Part shown: in pieces, positions 1 through 8,363 of the stretch
Position numbering within the stretch: position 1 is the first letter of the stretch
Layout: every line of letters starts with the position of its first letter
Assembly: GCA_050949905.1 (NCBI GenBank)
Contig: JBMNGP010000003.1
Location: forward strand, 124,001-188,000
Length of the DNA: 64,000 bases
Reading direction: 5' to 3'
DNA from: DUML01 sp050949905
GTDB taxonomy: Bacteria; Bacillota; Desulfitobacteriia; Desulfitobacteriales; Syntrophobotulaceae
Notes under the pieces: generated by a model
The model's database searches: none
Told to the model about the DNA's origin: nothing
What the model saw: only the letters and a program-made list of their open reading frames with translations
Made by a program: the position numbers and the translations under genes

Positions 1-2
1 TT

Positions 3-266
3 GAGGACAAATTTTATCCGCCAATTATCAGCAAGGACACATTCGAAAAAGCACAACTGGAAAGACGCAGGCGAGCTGAGGCGCTTGGCAGGATTTATGA
101 ACATAAAGGAAATGAAAAGAAATGCCTGAATTTTAAGTTTCATGCTTCAATGCCAGATAATCTATACGATGATCCATTTCAGCAGGCAGAGTATGCTTAT
201 AGTCTTATTAAGAGCGAGGTGATTTTAGATGACAACCAGGAATGTTACGGTAATTCCTGCCCGTAA
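3..266 (+). CDS. Serine-recombinase cassette middle protein, C-terminal part (cut by window start)
   Basis: An open frame enters from the left edge and stops at 264-266, giving about 87 residues. It contains FYPPIISKDTFEKAQ followed by an Arg-rich stretch. This resembles the region after the recombinase domain in the gene at 11182-12161 (FYPAIIPEEVFNAAN), the recombinase-like partner that lacks a catalytic resolvase domain in clostridial multi-gene cassettes. Its last 38 bases overlap the start of the next recombinase, as in the second cassette, so the two genes are probably translationally coupled. The start lies outside the window. The family assignment is inferred from this internal similarity. 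Confidence 0.65.
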   Translation, partial: EDKFYPPIISKDTFEKAQLERRRRAEALGRIYEHKGNEKKCLNFKFHASMPDNLYDDPFQQAEYAYSLIKSEVILDDNQECYGNSCP

Positions 267-1797
267 GCGAATCGGGAATAGTGCAAAGGCCGAGGAATTG
301 CCTAAGCTTCGGGTAGCAGCTTACTGTCGTGTTTCTACGGACAGCGAGGAGCAGGCAACCAGTTATGAAGCGCAAATTGAGCACTACACAAACTATATCA
401 AAAGCAATCCCGAATGGGAGTTAGCAGGTATATTTGCAGATGAAGGTATTACCGGAACTAACACAAAAAAGCGTGAAGAATTTAACCGGATGATAGAAGA
501 ATGCATGCAGGGCAAAATCGATATGATAATTACGAAATCTATCAGCCGGTTTGCAAGAAATACGCTGGACTGCCTAAAGTACATAAGGCAGCTTAAAGAA
601 AAAAATATTCCGGTTTACTTTGAAAAGGAAAATATAAACACATTGGATACCAAAGGAGAAATCCTGTTGACCATTATGGCATCTTTGGCACAGCAAGAAA
701 GCCAATCGTTAAGCCAGAATGTAAAACTGGGTATTCAGTACCGATATCAGCAAGGAAAAATCCATATCAATCACAACCGGTTTCTTGGCTATACAAAGGA
801 TAAGGATGGCAATTTAGTTATCGTACCTGAAGAAGCTGAGATCGTCAAACGCATTTACAGAGAATACCTTGAAGGTTCCAGTATGCTACAGATAGCTAGG
901 GGTTTGGAGGCTGACGGAATTCTGACGGGTGCAGGCAATCCCAGATGGCATACCAGTACCATCAATAAGATTTTGAGAAATGAAAAATATATCGGTGATG
1001 CGCTGCTGCAGAAAACCTATACGGTAGATTTTTTATCAAAGAAAAGGGTACCCAATAACGGTATAGTTCCACAATACTATGTAGAAAACAGCCATGAGCC
1101 TATAATCCCGCGTGAAATTTTTATGCAGGTTCAGGAACAGCTTGTCAAAAGAAGATGTGTGCATATAAGTAAGAACGGAAAGAAAAGAAACTATAGCAAC
1201 AAGCATCCTTTATCACAGATGGTTTTCTGCGGCAACTGTCATGAAATATTTCGAAGGGTTCATTGGAATAACCGAGGAAAGAAATCAATCGTATGGAGAT
1301 GCGTCAGCAGATTGGAAAACACCGGTTTATTTTGTACCGCTTCCACTATACTTGAAGATACGCTTAAAGAGAAAATTGTAGAAGCCATCAATGTAGCGGT
1401 CAGCGGAAAAAACTCTTTTCTGGCCATACTGAAGAAGAATATTGAAACCGTATTAAGCGAGGATTTGGATGAGAGTACAGCAGATATTGATAAAAGGCTG
1501 GAAGAACTCCAAACCGAGTTGATCCAAAAGGCAAATTCAAAGGAAGAATACGATAATATTGTAAATGAGATTTACAGGTTGCGAGATTTAAGGCAAGAAA
1601 CACTTTCAAGAAACGCTCTTCGCCAAGATAAGAGGGATCGGATTGCTGAGATGACGGACTTCCTTAACACGCAAACGGGTGATATTACGGAGTTTGATGA
1701 TAAACTGGTCAGAAAACTGATTGAAAAAGTGATTGTATATGATGATAGGTTAGTGGTTGAGTTTAAGTCTGGGTTAGAAATAGAAGTGAATCTATAA
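229..1797 (+). CDS. Large serine recombinase (resolvase/invertase family)
   Basis: This 522-residue protein has the layout of a large serine recombinase. The N-terminal resolvase domain (about 28-170) carries the nucleophile in YCRVSTDSEEQ (Ser36) and the SISRFARN motif. A recombinase DNA-binding domain (about 190-290), a zinc ribbon (FCGNC then WRC), and a Lys/Glu-rich coiled coil follow. The family cuts and rejoins DNA at att sites through a phosphoserine link, integrating or excising mobile elements. All catalytic regions look intact. It is closely similar throughout to the recombinase at 12109-13743. A hairpin terminator follows, which suggests it ends the cassette and probably lies near one end of its element. 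Confidence 0.95.
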   Translation: MTTRNVTVIPARKRIGNSAKAEELPKLRVAAYCRVSTDSEEQATSYEAQIEHYTNYIKSNPEWELAGIFADEGITGTNTKKREEFNRMIEECMQGKIDMIITKSISRFARNTLDCLKYIRQLKEKNIPVYFEKENINTLDTKGEILLTIMASLAQQESQSLSQNVKLGIQYRYQQGKIHINHNRFLGYTKDKDGNLVIVPEEAEIVKRIYREYLEGSSMLQIARGLEADGILTGAGNPRWHTSTINKILRNEKYIGDALLQKTYTVDFLSKKRVPNNGIVPQYYVENSHEPIIPREIFMQVQEQLVKRRCVHISKNGKKRNYSNKHPLSQMVFCGNCHEIFRRVHWNNRGKKSIVWRCVSRLENTGLFCTASTILEDTLKEKIVEAINVAVSGKNSFLAILKKNIETVLSEDLDESTADIDKRLEELQTELIQKANSKEEYDNIVNEIYRLRDLRQETLSRNALRQDKRDRIAEMTDFLNTQTGDITEFDDKLVRKLIEKVIVYDDRLVVEFKSGLEIEVNL

Positions 1798-1812
1798 GAT
1801 TGTAATAAGATT

Positions 1813-1860
1813 GCCGCCAGTTGAGGAGGAAACCTTCTTAATTGGCGGCTTTTTTATTTT
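1813..1860 (+). terminator. Rho-independent terminator after the recombinase
   Basis: A 10-bp stem (GCCGCCAGTT at 1813-1822 with AATTGGCGGC at 1840-1849) is followed by a T-rich tract. It ends transcription from the recombinase gene. Confidence 0.85.
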
Positions 1861-1932
1861 TGTACAAATGTATAAACAAATATATAGACAAATAAATGTT
1901 TTTCATATATAATTGTAATGAGGTGGTGAATT

Positions 1933-2337
1933 ATGGATATTAGAATAGACAGCTTAATTCCCTTTGATTCATTGAAAACCAATATAGATCATGTATTCTC
2001 TGTTGTTGATAAAAACGGAAAAGTTGTTCTGCTTAAAGATAATAAGCCGGTTTATATAGTCTTAAAATACGATGAAAATAATTTAACTGATGTAGGAATT
2101 AGCATGAGCGAAATGCCTAACTATACGCTTCATGAAGCTATGAGAATTGTCTTATCAGAGGCGGAAAACAAAACGATGCATGCTGCTGAACTTGCCGATG
2201 AGATATATAAGCGTAGGCTGTATTTAAAAAAGGATGGCAGTAAGGCGGAATATACACAGATAAGGGCAAGGTGCGGGCATTACCCTGATATGTTTGAAGC
2301 ATTGCCAGGCAACTACATTAAGTTGAAGGAGGATTAG
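1933..2337 (+). CDS. Phd/YefM-like N-terminus joined to a HARE-type winged-helix domain
   Basis: This 134-residue protein has two parts. Residues 1-50 (VVDKNGKVVLLKDNKPVYIV) resemble the DNA-binding fold of Phd/YefM antitoxins, including the K-DNKPV-I pattern. Residues 67-134 (TLHEAMRIVL, then MHAAELADEIYKR) resemble the HARE-HTH domain found in RNA polymerase delta and restriction-linked proteins. No RelE- or Doc-type toxin follows; the next gene, 1 base away, encodes a small Cys-rich protein. The ATG is preceded by GAGGTGG at 1920-1926. It is probably a DNA-binding regulator of the mobile element. A toxin-antitoxin role is possible but not shown. Confidence 0.6.
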   Translation: MDIRIDSLIPFDSLKTNIDHVFSVVDKNGKVVLLKDNKPVYIVLKYDENNLTDVGISMSEMPNYTLHEAMRIVLSEAENKTMHAAELADEIYKRRLYLKKDGSKAEYTQIRARCGHYPDMFEALPGNYIKLKED

Positions 2338-2338
2338 A

Positions 2339-2512
2339 ATGTATATCTGTAATGACCCCGTTTGTGATCCAGTTTGCGATTTTTGCTGGTTTTGTAAACA
2401 TGACGAAAATGGTATACCTAAGTGCTGCACAAAGGGAAAGATTAAGGAATTTGATGATGGTTTAGGATATTGCGATGAATTTAAATGTAGTATACATGAA
2501 AAACAGCCATGA
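2339..2512 (+). CDS. Small cysteine-rich protein (57 aa)
   Basis: A short frame begins with ATG one base after the preceding stop codon and has GGAGG just upstream. The product contains CNDPVCDPVCDFCWFCKHD near its start and further Cys residues towards the end, suggesting bound zinc or an iron-sulfur cluster. I recognise no family. Its tight coupling to the Phd/HARE gene suggests the two proteins act together. Confidence 0.6.
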   Translation: MYICNDPVCDPVCDFCWFCKHDENGIPKCCTKGKIKEFDDGLGYCDEFKCSIHEKQP

Positions 2513-2612
2513 TGTGAATTTTGAAGTGATTTATCCTTACCAACAGTCTGAAACATATTTATCAGTGAAAACTGATTATAATTGATTGTTAAGATGAAAG
2601 GGATGATAAAGA

Positions 2613-3086
2613 TTGGCTCAAATACAATCATTGATGCGGGCTGTAATAAACTTTTATAATTTTAACAACAGAAATGATCCCGTAGTAATCACAAGAGTAA
2701 AAGAACACGACAGTGAAAGAATGTGCATGGACAGACTAGAAAGAGCGATTTTTGACTCATGTGATGAAGAATGCAAGGCAACTCCATCAAGATATGCAAT
2801 ATGGGGAGAAGACATCCGTAGCCTTAGTATTTCTGCAAAAGAAGCAATGAAAAACGGGAACATCGAACAAGCAGAAAAATTAATGAATCAAGTTATTAAT
2901 AGTATGGGCGCATTTATAGACGCTCAATTGATACTCAGCAATTTGCCTGGAAACATCAGCTTTGTAAAATCCAAAGATATTATTAAATCCTATATTGCCA
3001 GACTGCAAGAGAACAGCGAGGTGTCAGATTCTGAAAAGGACTATTTAATTGACAGCATGAAAGAGATAATGATTAGCATTGAGTAA
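2613..3086 (+). CDS. Hypothetical helical protein
   Basis: This 157-residue protein is of no family I recognise. The proposed start is TTG at 2613, with GAAAGGGATG upstream; an ATG seven codons later is the alternative. The sequence looks mostly alpha-helical and acidic, with three Cys residues in the first 60 (one in FDSCDEECKA) and no membrane segment. It is followed by about 290 bases without a gene, where I see only small AT-rich palindromes. Function unknown. Confidence 0.55.
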   Translation: MAQIQSLMRAVINFYNFNNRNDPVVITRVKEHDSERMCMDRLERAIFDSCDEECKATPSRYAIWGEDIRSLSISAKEAMKNGNIEQAEKLMNQVINSMGAFIDAQLILSNLPGNISFVKSKDIIKSYIARLQENSEVSDSEKDYLIDSMKEIMISIE

Positions 3087-3372
3087 AAGGATTGATTAAC
3101 TGATGAGTTATTCATCATGCAATCGGAATCCGGATTCGAATTCCTTATGAAATATAGTTTGCGATATAAAGGTCTTCAAACCTGATGCCAAAAAACCTTT
3201 AATAATTAAATTTTATTATAGCAAAAGCTTCGAACATCGCTCTGGTAGTTATGAACATAGCTTGAAGTCTGAGAAAAGACTTGATGTTAACAATCATTTG
3301 AATAATTGGGACATGCTGAAATAGCGCATGTTTCGATTTGTTTAAGATTTAAATTATAGGTGGCGAACAAAA

Positions 3373-4764
3373 ATGAAAATTGCTTTGATTTCTTGCACAA
3401 GTAGGAAAAAATCATATAAATGCCAAGCAAAAGATTTATATTCAGAAAGCTCGCGGTTTCAGCTGGCCTTTTCTTTTGCAAAGCTTATTGCAGATAAAAT
3501 ATTTATCCTTTCTGCAAAATATGGCTTAATACCAGAGAACATGATTATCGAACCTTATAATGAAACCTTGAAAGATAAAAGTACTCAGGAACGCCGTGCA
3601 TGGGCAGAAATGGTGCTAAACGAATTAAGAAAGGTTTCAGATCTAGAGCATGATGAGTTTATTGTTTTAGCTGGTGAAGTTTATCATGAAAATTTGTTGC
3701 CCCATATGAATCATTTTTGGCTTCCTTTGAAAGGTAAACGTCAAGGGGAATGGATTCCAGAGTTAGAGAGATTGATTAAGCTTGAAAAAGAATCGGATAA
3801 AACAAAGGTTCTTCATATGCTTTTTAATAGTTTGCCTCGTCTGGATTGGTCAATAATTAACAGTATTCCTTATAAAAATGGTATATATATAATGTTTGAA
3901 AAAGGCGAGAATTATCATGGTATGGATAGAATAGTCAGAGTAGGTACCCATAGAGGTCAAGACCGTTTGTTGCAAAGATTAAGAGATCACTTTGTGAAAG
4001 AGGATGCTGACGGTAGTATTTTCCGTAAAAATATCGGTAGGGCTTTTTTGAAAATGGCATCGGATCCATATTTACAAGTGTGGGAAATTGATATGCATAA
4101 TTCTGAAAACGAAAGAAACTATGGACACTTAATAAATGAAGGGCTTGAAACTGAACTTGAGGCAAAAATTAGCCGATATTTAAGAGATAACATCACCTTT
4201 GTTTGTTTTCCGGTTGATAAAGAAGCTGAGCGATTGAGGTTAGAAGAAGGTATTATTGCATCACTAAACAGGCATTCATCATTTGGCCCGAGCAGCAATT
4301 GGCTTGGTTTGCATAGCCCTGTGCCTGAGATTGCAAACAGCGGCCTTTGGAATAGACAGGGTTTGCTGGGACAACCTTTATCTGATGAAGAATTAGAGCG
4401 GGTTGTGTGGCTTGCCAGATTTGGAAACGATAGTTACAGAAACAATACGGGGCATAGAGCACGTGTACAAAGAGCAAAAGATAGTGTCAGGGTGGCTGTT
4501 GAAGCTACGGGTTCACAAGGGAAAACAGCCGATGATGTAAGGCAGTATATAGAAAAATTGTTACAGGAAGCAAAATTGCGAGGCGAGGACTATATTGATT
4601 TGGTTTCAGGGGATATTCATAAGCAGATGGGTATGAAAAACAGGATGCCGCAGATATGCAGGATTATGTATGAGAAAATGATGCCTGGTGATGAAGTTTT
4701 ACATACTACTCCCAGCGGTTATAGTTCGACTATAAAAATCAGGTATGACCTCAGAAATAGATAA
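3373..4764 (+). CDS. DUF6884 / GIY-YIG-like nuclease / DUF7669-like three-domain protein
   Basis: This 463-residue protein has three parts. Residues 1-110 (IALISCTSRKK, then LSAKYGLIPE) match the DUF6884 fold, a nucleoside-deoxyribosyltransferase-like domain. Residues about 150-310 look GIY-YIG-like: NGIYIMFEKG, then RIVRVGTHRG, LLQRLRDHF and a Glu in RLEEGIIASLN. The C-terminus (about 375-463; SGDIHKQMGMKNRMP) resembles a domain found at the end of restriction-associated proteins. A role in nucleic-acid cleavage, possibly defence, is likely but inferred. The second Tyr of the GIY-YIG motif appears as Arg (RVG), so activity is not assured. It stands alone with AGGTGGCG upstream. Confidence 0.6.
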   Translation: MKIALISCTSRKKSYKCQAKDLYSESSRFQLAFSFAKLIADKIFILSAKYGLIPENMIIEPYNETLKDKSTQERRAWAEMVLNELRKVSDLEHDEFIVLAGEVYHENLLPHMNHFWLPLKGKRQGEWIPELERLIKLEKESDKTKVLHMLFNSLPRLDWSIINSIPYKNGIYIMFEKGENYHGMDRIVRVGTHRGQDRLLQRLRDHFVKEDADGSIFRKNIGRAFLKMASDPYLQVWEIDMHNSENERNYGHLINEGLETELEAKISRYLRDNITFVCFPVDKEAERLRLEEGIIASLNRHSSFGPSSNWLGLHSPVPEIANSGLWNRQGLLGQPLSDEELERVVWLARFGNDSYRNNTGHRARVQRAKDSVRVAVEATGSQGKTADDVRQYIEKLLQEAKLRGEDYIDLVSGDIHKQMGMKNRMPQICRIMYEKMMPGDEVLHTTPSGYSSTIKIRYDLRNR

Positions 4765-4819
4765 GGCAAAGAAGTAGTGGATTAATAATGACTGCTATGT
4801 AGCAAAGAGGTGCGGAAAA

Positions 4820-5395
4820 GTGGCTGTTAATTATAAAAAATGCCCTAAATGCGGGTCTAAGAATTCGGTTAAAATTGTATATGGCATGCCAAGTTTTAAG
4901 CTTTTTCAGGAAGCGGAAGCCGGAAAAGTAAAATTGGGCGGTTGTTGCATTATAGAAGGCGGTCCGGAATACCACTGCAAGGATTGTAAAAATGAGTGGA
5001 ACCGGGAGCAGGTGCTTGACATCACATACGGTCAGATTAAAGGGCTTAAAGCATCAGTGGGTGGTTACTTTGGCGGGTATTATCATGTAGATATTGATTT
5101 GAAAAATCTTAAAACTACATGGCTGTTCAAAGAGGGTGGTTCTGAAAAAACCAGTACAAGATCCATCCGAAATAAAACTGCAGAAGAATTTATTAAGTGT
5201 TTAAAAGAAATTGATTTGCTGAATTGGAAAGCCAGGTACATAGAACCCGGAATCTGTGACGGTACTCAATGGAGCGTTGAAATAATTACTAGACGGGAGA
5301 ACCGTCAGAAAAGTATGGCGACAATAAGTTTCCGGAAGAATGGAAGCAGTTCTGTAAGAGTGATTAAAAGAATAACCGGAAAGGAATTCAGGTGA
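4820..5395 (+). CDS. Zinc-ribbon protein
   Basis: This 191-residue protein starts at GTG 4820, with AGAGGTG upstream. It opens with CPKCGSKN and has a second pair CKDCKNEW near residue 54, together a typical four-Cys zinc ribbon. The remaining 130 residues (GLKASVGGYFGGYYHV, then TKTAEEFIKCL-like text) match no family I know. It overlaps the next gene by 4 bases (GTGA), so the two are translationally coupled. The ribbon suggests nucleic-acid or protein binding; no enzymatic motif is visible. Confidence 0.6.
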   Translation: MAVNYKKCPKCGSKNSVKIVYGMPSFKLFQEAEAGKVKLGGCCIIEGGPEYHCKDCKNEWNREQVLDITYGQIKGLKASVGGYFGGYYHVDIDLKNLKTTWLFKEGGSEKTSTRSIRNKTAEEFIKCLKEIDLLNWKARYIEPGICDGTQWSVEIITRRENRQKSMATISFRKNGSSSVRVIKRITGKEFR

Positions 5396-6045
5396 AAGTG
5401 ATGAAAGCCTTTCAGATAAAAATCGAATTAATTGATTCCGAACCACTAATATGGAGAAGGGTAGTTATCCCGGCGGATGTTACCTTCAGACGCCTGCATG
5501 ACACAATACAATTTTCAATGGGTTGGCGGGATTATCATCTTTATGAGTTTGAGTTCCCGCAGGAGAAACTCAGAATTACTAATGACGAAGAATCCTATGA
5601 GGAATTCAAATTTTACTCTGCCAAGTATAAAAACAAAAAGCCAACAAAAAAGGAAGACCCTCATGGCATTATAGCCAGGATAATTGAAACAACCGTTAGA
5701 CAGCCTCAAACGGTCAAAATTGATAACTATCTGGAAAAATATAAGACCCTTGAGTACATTTATGACTTTGGCGACTACTGGAGACATAAAATTGAACTGG
5801 AAAAAACCATAGAAGATTATGAGTTTGGTTACCCTATAATACTTGCAGGCGCGGGGGCTTGTCCGCCGGAAGATGTAGGTGGTCTTGGCGGTTACAAAGA
5901 ATTTCTTGAAGCATGGAATGACCCTAAGCATCCGGAACATGAATCAATGCGGCAATGGGGAGAAAGCCAGCATTACAGGGAATTTGACATTGACTTTAGG
6001 AATGATCTGCTAAAGACATGCTTGAAAATCAAAAAAGTAAAGTAG
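5392..6045 (+). CDS. Plasmid pRiA4b ORF-3 family protein
   Basis: The 217-residue product matches the pRiA4b ORF-3 family. The hallmark segments are FQIKIELIDSEPLIWRRVVIP, TFRRLHDTIQFSMGW, the Y-FGDYW turn and the end motif CPPEDVGGLGGYKEFLEA. The family is widespread on plasmids and transposons (it was noted next to IS1096-type elements), but its biochemical role is unknown. The gene overlaps the zinc-ribbon gene by 4 bases and precedes a small Cys-rich gene, so the three probably form one operon. Start GTG at 5392; an in-frame ATG lies 3 codons in. Confidence 0.85.
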   Translation: MKVMKAFQIKIELIDSEPLIWRRVVIPADVTFRRLHDTIQFSMGWRDYHLYEFEFPQEKLRITNDEESYEEFKFYSAKYKNKKPTKKEDPHGIIARIIETTVRQPQTVKIDNYLEKYKTLEYIYDFGDYWRHKIELEKTIEDYEFGYPIILAGAGACPPEDVGGLGGYKEFLEAWNDPKHPEHESMRQWGESQHYREFDIDFRNDLLKTCLKIKKVK

Positions 6046-6059
6046 CGGGGGATTCTACC

Positions 6060-6266
6060 ATGATAAAAAACAATAATGCGTGCAGTTGCGGATGCTGTTC
6101 GCAGGATTTAGCTCAAACCAAGGGATTTGCCCTATCTGCAATAATAAAGGCGAAGCAGCAGGAAAATATACCAAAAAATTCTAATTACAAAGAGAATAAT
6201 CCAATGGGCGTTTGCTACCATAAGATCATTCAGAAAGCAATAAATAAAGGATTGGCAATGAAATGA
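6060..6266 (+). CDS. Small Cys-cluster protein (68 aa)
   Basis: The proposed start is ATG at 6060, preceded by AGCGGGGGATT. The same frame extends 14 codons further upstream into the pRiA4b gene, but without a better ribosome site. The N-terminus carries ACSCGCCSQDL, a compact metal-binding Cys cluster. The rest is Lys- and Asn-rich. No family is recognised. It is probably the last gene of the operon starting at 4820. Confidence 0.5.
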   Translation: MIKNNNACSCGCCSQDLAQTKGFALSAIIKAKQQENIPKNSNYKENNPMGVCYHKIIQKAINKGLAMK

Positions 6267-6330
6267 TTGTTTATTGTCTTAAAATTAGAAACAAGGATGT
6301 AAGACTGGAATAGTATAAACAAAAAACAAA

Positions 6331-6372
6331 AACACCCCGTACATCTTTAAACATGTGATGTTTCGGGGTGTT
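6331..6372. terminator. Bidirectional terminator between convergent genes
   Basis: AACACCCCG (6331-6339) pairs with CGGGGTGTT (6364-6372), with A-rich DNA on the left and T-rich DNA on the right. It can therefore terminate both the rightward operon ending at 6266 and the leftward ImmA gene, whose stop codon lies inside the stem. Confidence 0.75.
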
Positions 6373-6880
6373 ATTTTTTCAGGAAATCTCCGGTAGCATT
6401 TAATGGAGCTTCAAGCCTGTAGCCTCTATTTTTCAATATCTGAAATTTGAAATCCATTAATTCCGGTGGTACATAAAGTTCCCTTGCGGCTCTGAAAAAA
6501 TTCATTTCTGCGTCATTTATCAGTTTAATAACCTCATCATCAGGCAAGAGGATTTCAGCAGCGAAAACATTTGCTTCCCTTTCCGGCTTTGAAGACATAT
6601 CATAGCTGATAAGCTCCTGGGCCTGGGGATTCATTTTGGCCAAATGCCTGTGGAAGCGGTCATGGCCAATTTCATGAGCGCATACCAATCGTCTGGCAGG
6701 ACTGTCCAATTCATTGTTAATGCAGATATACCGGCTCCGCCTTGTGTATATGTAAATCCCTTTAAGCTTGCCGAGCGGCCTGTAGAGAACATTAATATTA
6801 AGACAATCGGCAATCTCAAAGGGGTTTCGGGTTTTATGCTTTTGGATCAACCTCTCGGCTTCTCTCAAAATAAATTCCAT
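6371..6880 (-). CDS. ImmA/IrrE-family metallopeptidase
   Basis: This 169-residue peptidase carries the zinc motif CAHEIGHDRFH (HExxH type). The family cleaves a partner HTH repressor, usually encoded next door, to switch on excision or lytic genes of mobile elements (ImmA/ImmR of ICEBs1, IrrE/DdrO). The start is taken at 6880 because the ATG there has GGGGTGA upstream. A longer frame to 6970 would overlap the repressor gene and lacks a ribosome site. It lies 16 bases downstream of the repressor gene on the same strand. Confidence 0.85.
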   Translation of the reverse strand: MEFILREAERLIQKHKTRNPFEIADCLNINVLYRPLGKLKGIYIYTRRSRYICINNELDSPARRLVCAHEIGHDRFHRHLAKMNPQAQELISYDMSSKPEREANVFAAEILLPDDEVIKLINDAEMNFFRAARELYVPPELMDFKFQILKNRGYRLEAPLNATGDFLKK

Positions 6881-6896
6881 ACTTTTCACCCCGCAG

Positions 6897-7346
6897 CTAA
6901 TCAGTTGGTGGATTTTTGTTGCCTTTATTTTTACGGACACCATACTTTTTGGCTTTTTTCTTTGAGTCAAAGTATATTTCGGTTAATACCTCAAAAAGCG
7001 CATCTTTATCTTCTTCTGATAATTCTCCGCCGGCAAATAAACATTTTGTAGTTTCAATGAATTTTTTTGCTTCGCTTTTTCCCCTCAACTTATCTTCTGC
7101 TTTAGCTTCCTCAAGAAATATTTCTTCCTTGGTCATTGCAATGCTTTCGCTGTCGTCTGTCAGGAAATCTGAAGATACGTTAAAGAAACCGGCGATTTTA
7201 TCAATTAGCTCTGCTTCCCTTGGAAAACGCTGTCCGTTTTCATAATAAACCAAAGCCCGTCTTGTAATCCCGAGCTGCTCTGCAAAATCTTTCTGAGAAA
7301 TCCCTGCCCTTTTGCGTAATAATCTAATTTTTTCGCCAAACTGCAT
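6897..7346 (-). CDS. XRE-family HTH repressor of the mobile element
   Basis: The 149-residue product has an N-terminal Cro/CI-type helix-turn-helix (IRLLRKRAGISQKDFAEQLG, then RRALVYYENG). An acidic C-terminal segment follows and may be the cleavage or oligomerisation part. It is the likely substrate of the adjacent ImmA peptidase. The start at 7346 (MQFGEK) is chosen because GGAGGTG sits 9 bases upstream; the frame runs 14 codons further without a ribosome site. It is divergent from the activator gene at 7496, with paired operators between them. Confidence 0.85.
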   Translation of the reverse strand: MQFGEKIRLLRKRAGISQKDFAEQLGITRRALVYYENGQRFPREAELIDKIAGFFNVSSDFLTDDSESIAMTKEEIFLEEAKAEDKLRGKSEAKKFIETTKCLFAGGELSEEDKDALFEVLTEIYFDSKKKAKKYGVRKNKGNKNPPTD

Positions 7347-7380
7347 TTGATAAAACACCTCCGGTAATATTTTGGCTATA

Positions 7381-7457
7381 TTGTTCACTAATTATTCATA
7401 GAGAGAACAAATTTATTGACAAAAATATTGTTCACATATTATAATACAAGAGAACAA
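7381..7457. promoter_or_regulatory. Two identical-spacing operators in the divergent promoter
   Basis: TTGTTC-N18-GAACAA occurs twice: 7381-7386 with 7405-7410, and 7428-7433 with 7452-7457. The second pair brackets the spacer and -10 of the rightward promoter. These are the probable binding sites of the repressor encoded at 6897-7346. Confidence 0.7.
7416..7445 (+). promoter_or_regulatory. SigA-type promoter for the gene at 7496
   Basis: TTGACA (7416-7421) and TATAAT (7440-7445) are perfect consensus hexamers 18 bp apart, reading right. The second operator overlaps it, so repressor binding would block transcription. Confidence 0.8.
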
Positions 7458-7495
7458 AAAATATGTCAATAATTTTGAAAAAGAGGTGAAAACAG

Positions 7496-8041
7496 ATGAG
7501 TTCTGAAAAAATGGCGTTAGCTGTGTTGAAACGAGGATTGGCTTCCATGCACATTGATGAAGAGCGGGTATATCATAAAACAAAATTGTTGCTGAAAATA
7601 TACCGGGATGTGGTTTGGTGTATTGAAGACAGGATATGCGAGATTGAAGCAGAGTATTATGCCATGGGAGGCAATCGTCTGGCTGAAGCCTTGGATTACC
7701 TGGATGATTATGACCCCAATATCAATAAGAAAGACCTTGAAGAAAAGCTGTGCTCATTATTGAAAAGCAAGTGGCTTATTGAAATTGTGGACAAGGCATT
7801 GTTAAAAATAAAGAATTATCCTGATTATGGGGATTTGTATTTCAATATCCTTTATAAGCAGTACATCGTAAAATACAGGTATTCGGAAAAGGATATTATC
7901 GAATCTCTCAATTGTGAGAGGACAACCTTTTATAAAAGAAAAAAAGAAGCTATAAATTTAATGGGTATTGCCATATGGGGATATGTGATACCTGCTTTAA
8001 GGGATATATGGCAAACGGAATGTGAACTAAATACGAACTGA
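7496..8041 (+). CDS. ArpU/RinA-like phage-type transcriptional activator
   Basis: This 181-residue protein has a C-terminal region (IVKYRYSEKDIIESLNCERTT, then KRKKEAINLMG) like the sigma-region-4-type helix-turn-helix of ArpU/RinA late-gene activators of Firmicutes phages and conjugative elements. The N-terminal half is helical and acidic. It is transcribed from the consensus promoter at 7416-7445 under the paired operators, with AAAGAGGTGAAAA upstream of the ATG. It probably responds when the HTH repressor is inactivated by ImmA. The assignment rests on domain resemblance only. Confidence 0.6.
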   Translation: MSSEKMALAVLKRGLASMHIDEERVYHKTKLLLKIYRDVVWCIEDRICEIEAEYYAMGGNRLAEALDYLDDYDPNINKKDLEEKLCSLLKSKWLIEIVDKALLKIKNYPDYGDLYFNILYKQYIVKYRYSEKDIIESLNCERTTFYKRKKEAINLMGIAIWGYVIPALRDIWQTECELNTN

Positions 8042-8129
8042 TAAAGGACAAAATACCTACATAACAAGTACTGAATATGAACTGCCAGGGTGTTACGATA
8101 ATTATGATGGGTAGCTGCATACTTTAAAG

Positions 8130-8173
8130 CCCTCGATTTCAGGCTTATACAGCCATGAATCGAGGGTTTTTTT
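8130..8173 (+). terminator. Terminator after the activator gene
   Basis: CCCTCGATT (8130-8138) pairs with AATCGAGGG (8158-8166), followed by seven or more T residues. Confidence 0.8.
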
Positions 8174-8205
8174 ATGCCTCGAAACCCATCCCCAAATTGC
8201 ACATA

Positions 8206-8256
8206 GGCAGCAAAAAAAGGGTCGCACGAAAAATCGTGCGGCCCTTTTTTGCTGCC
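8206..8256. repeat. Long near-perfect hairpin with terminator character
   Basis: GGCAGC, a run of A, then GGGTCGCACGA pairs with TCGTGCGGCCC, a run of T, then GCTGCC. The stem is over 20 bp with a 4-base A loop. It works as a terminator in either direction and shields the sigma-like gene at 8364 from upstream read-through. Confidence 0.75.
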
Positions 8257-8363
8257 GGAAAGGGGACATCCGTGAAGCGTTTGTTTTGGTACTACATCCG
8301 GTATCCTTGATTTCCTCTGTTTTGCTAAGGCCCGCAAACAAAGCAAAACGGAGGGAAGGAAAG

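Noticed and set aside
6644..7051. 135-codon plus-strand frame opposite the ImmA and repressor genes
   Set aside because: It is the complement of two well-supported minus-strand genes and has no ribosome site.
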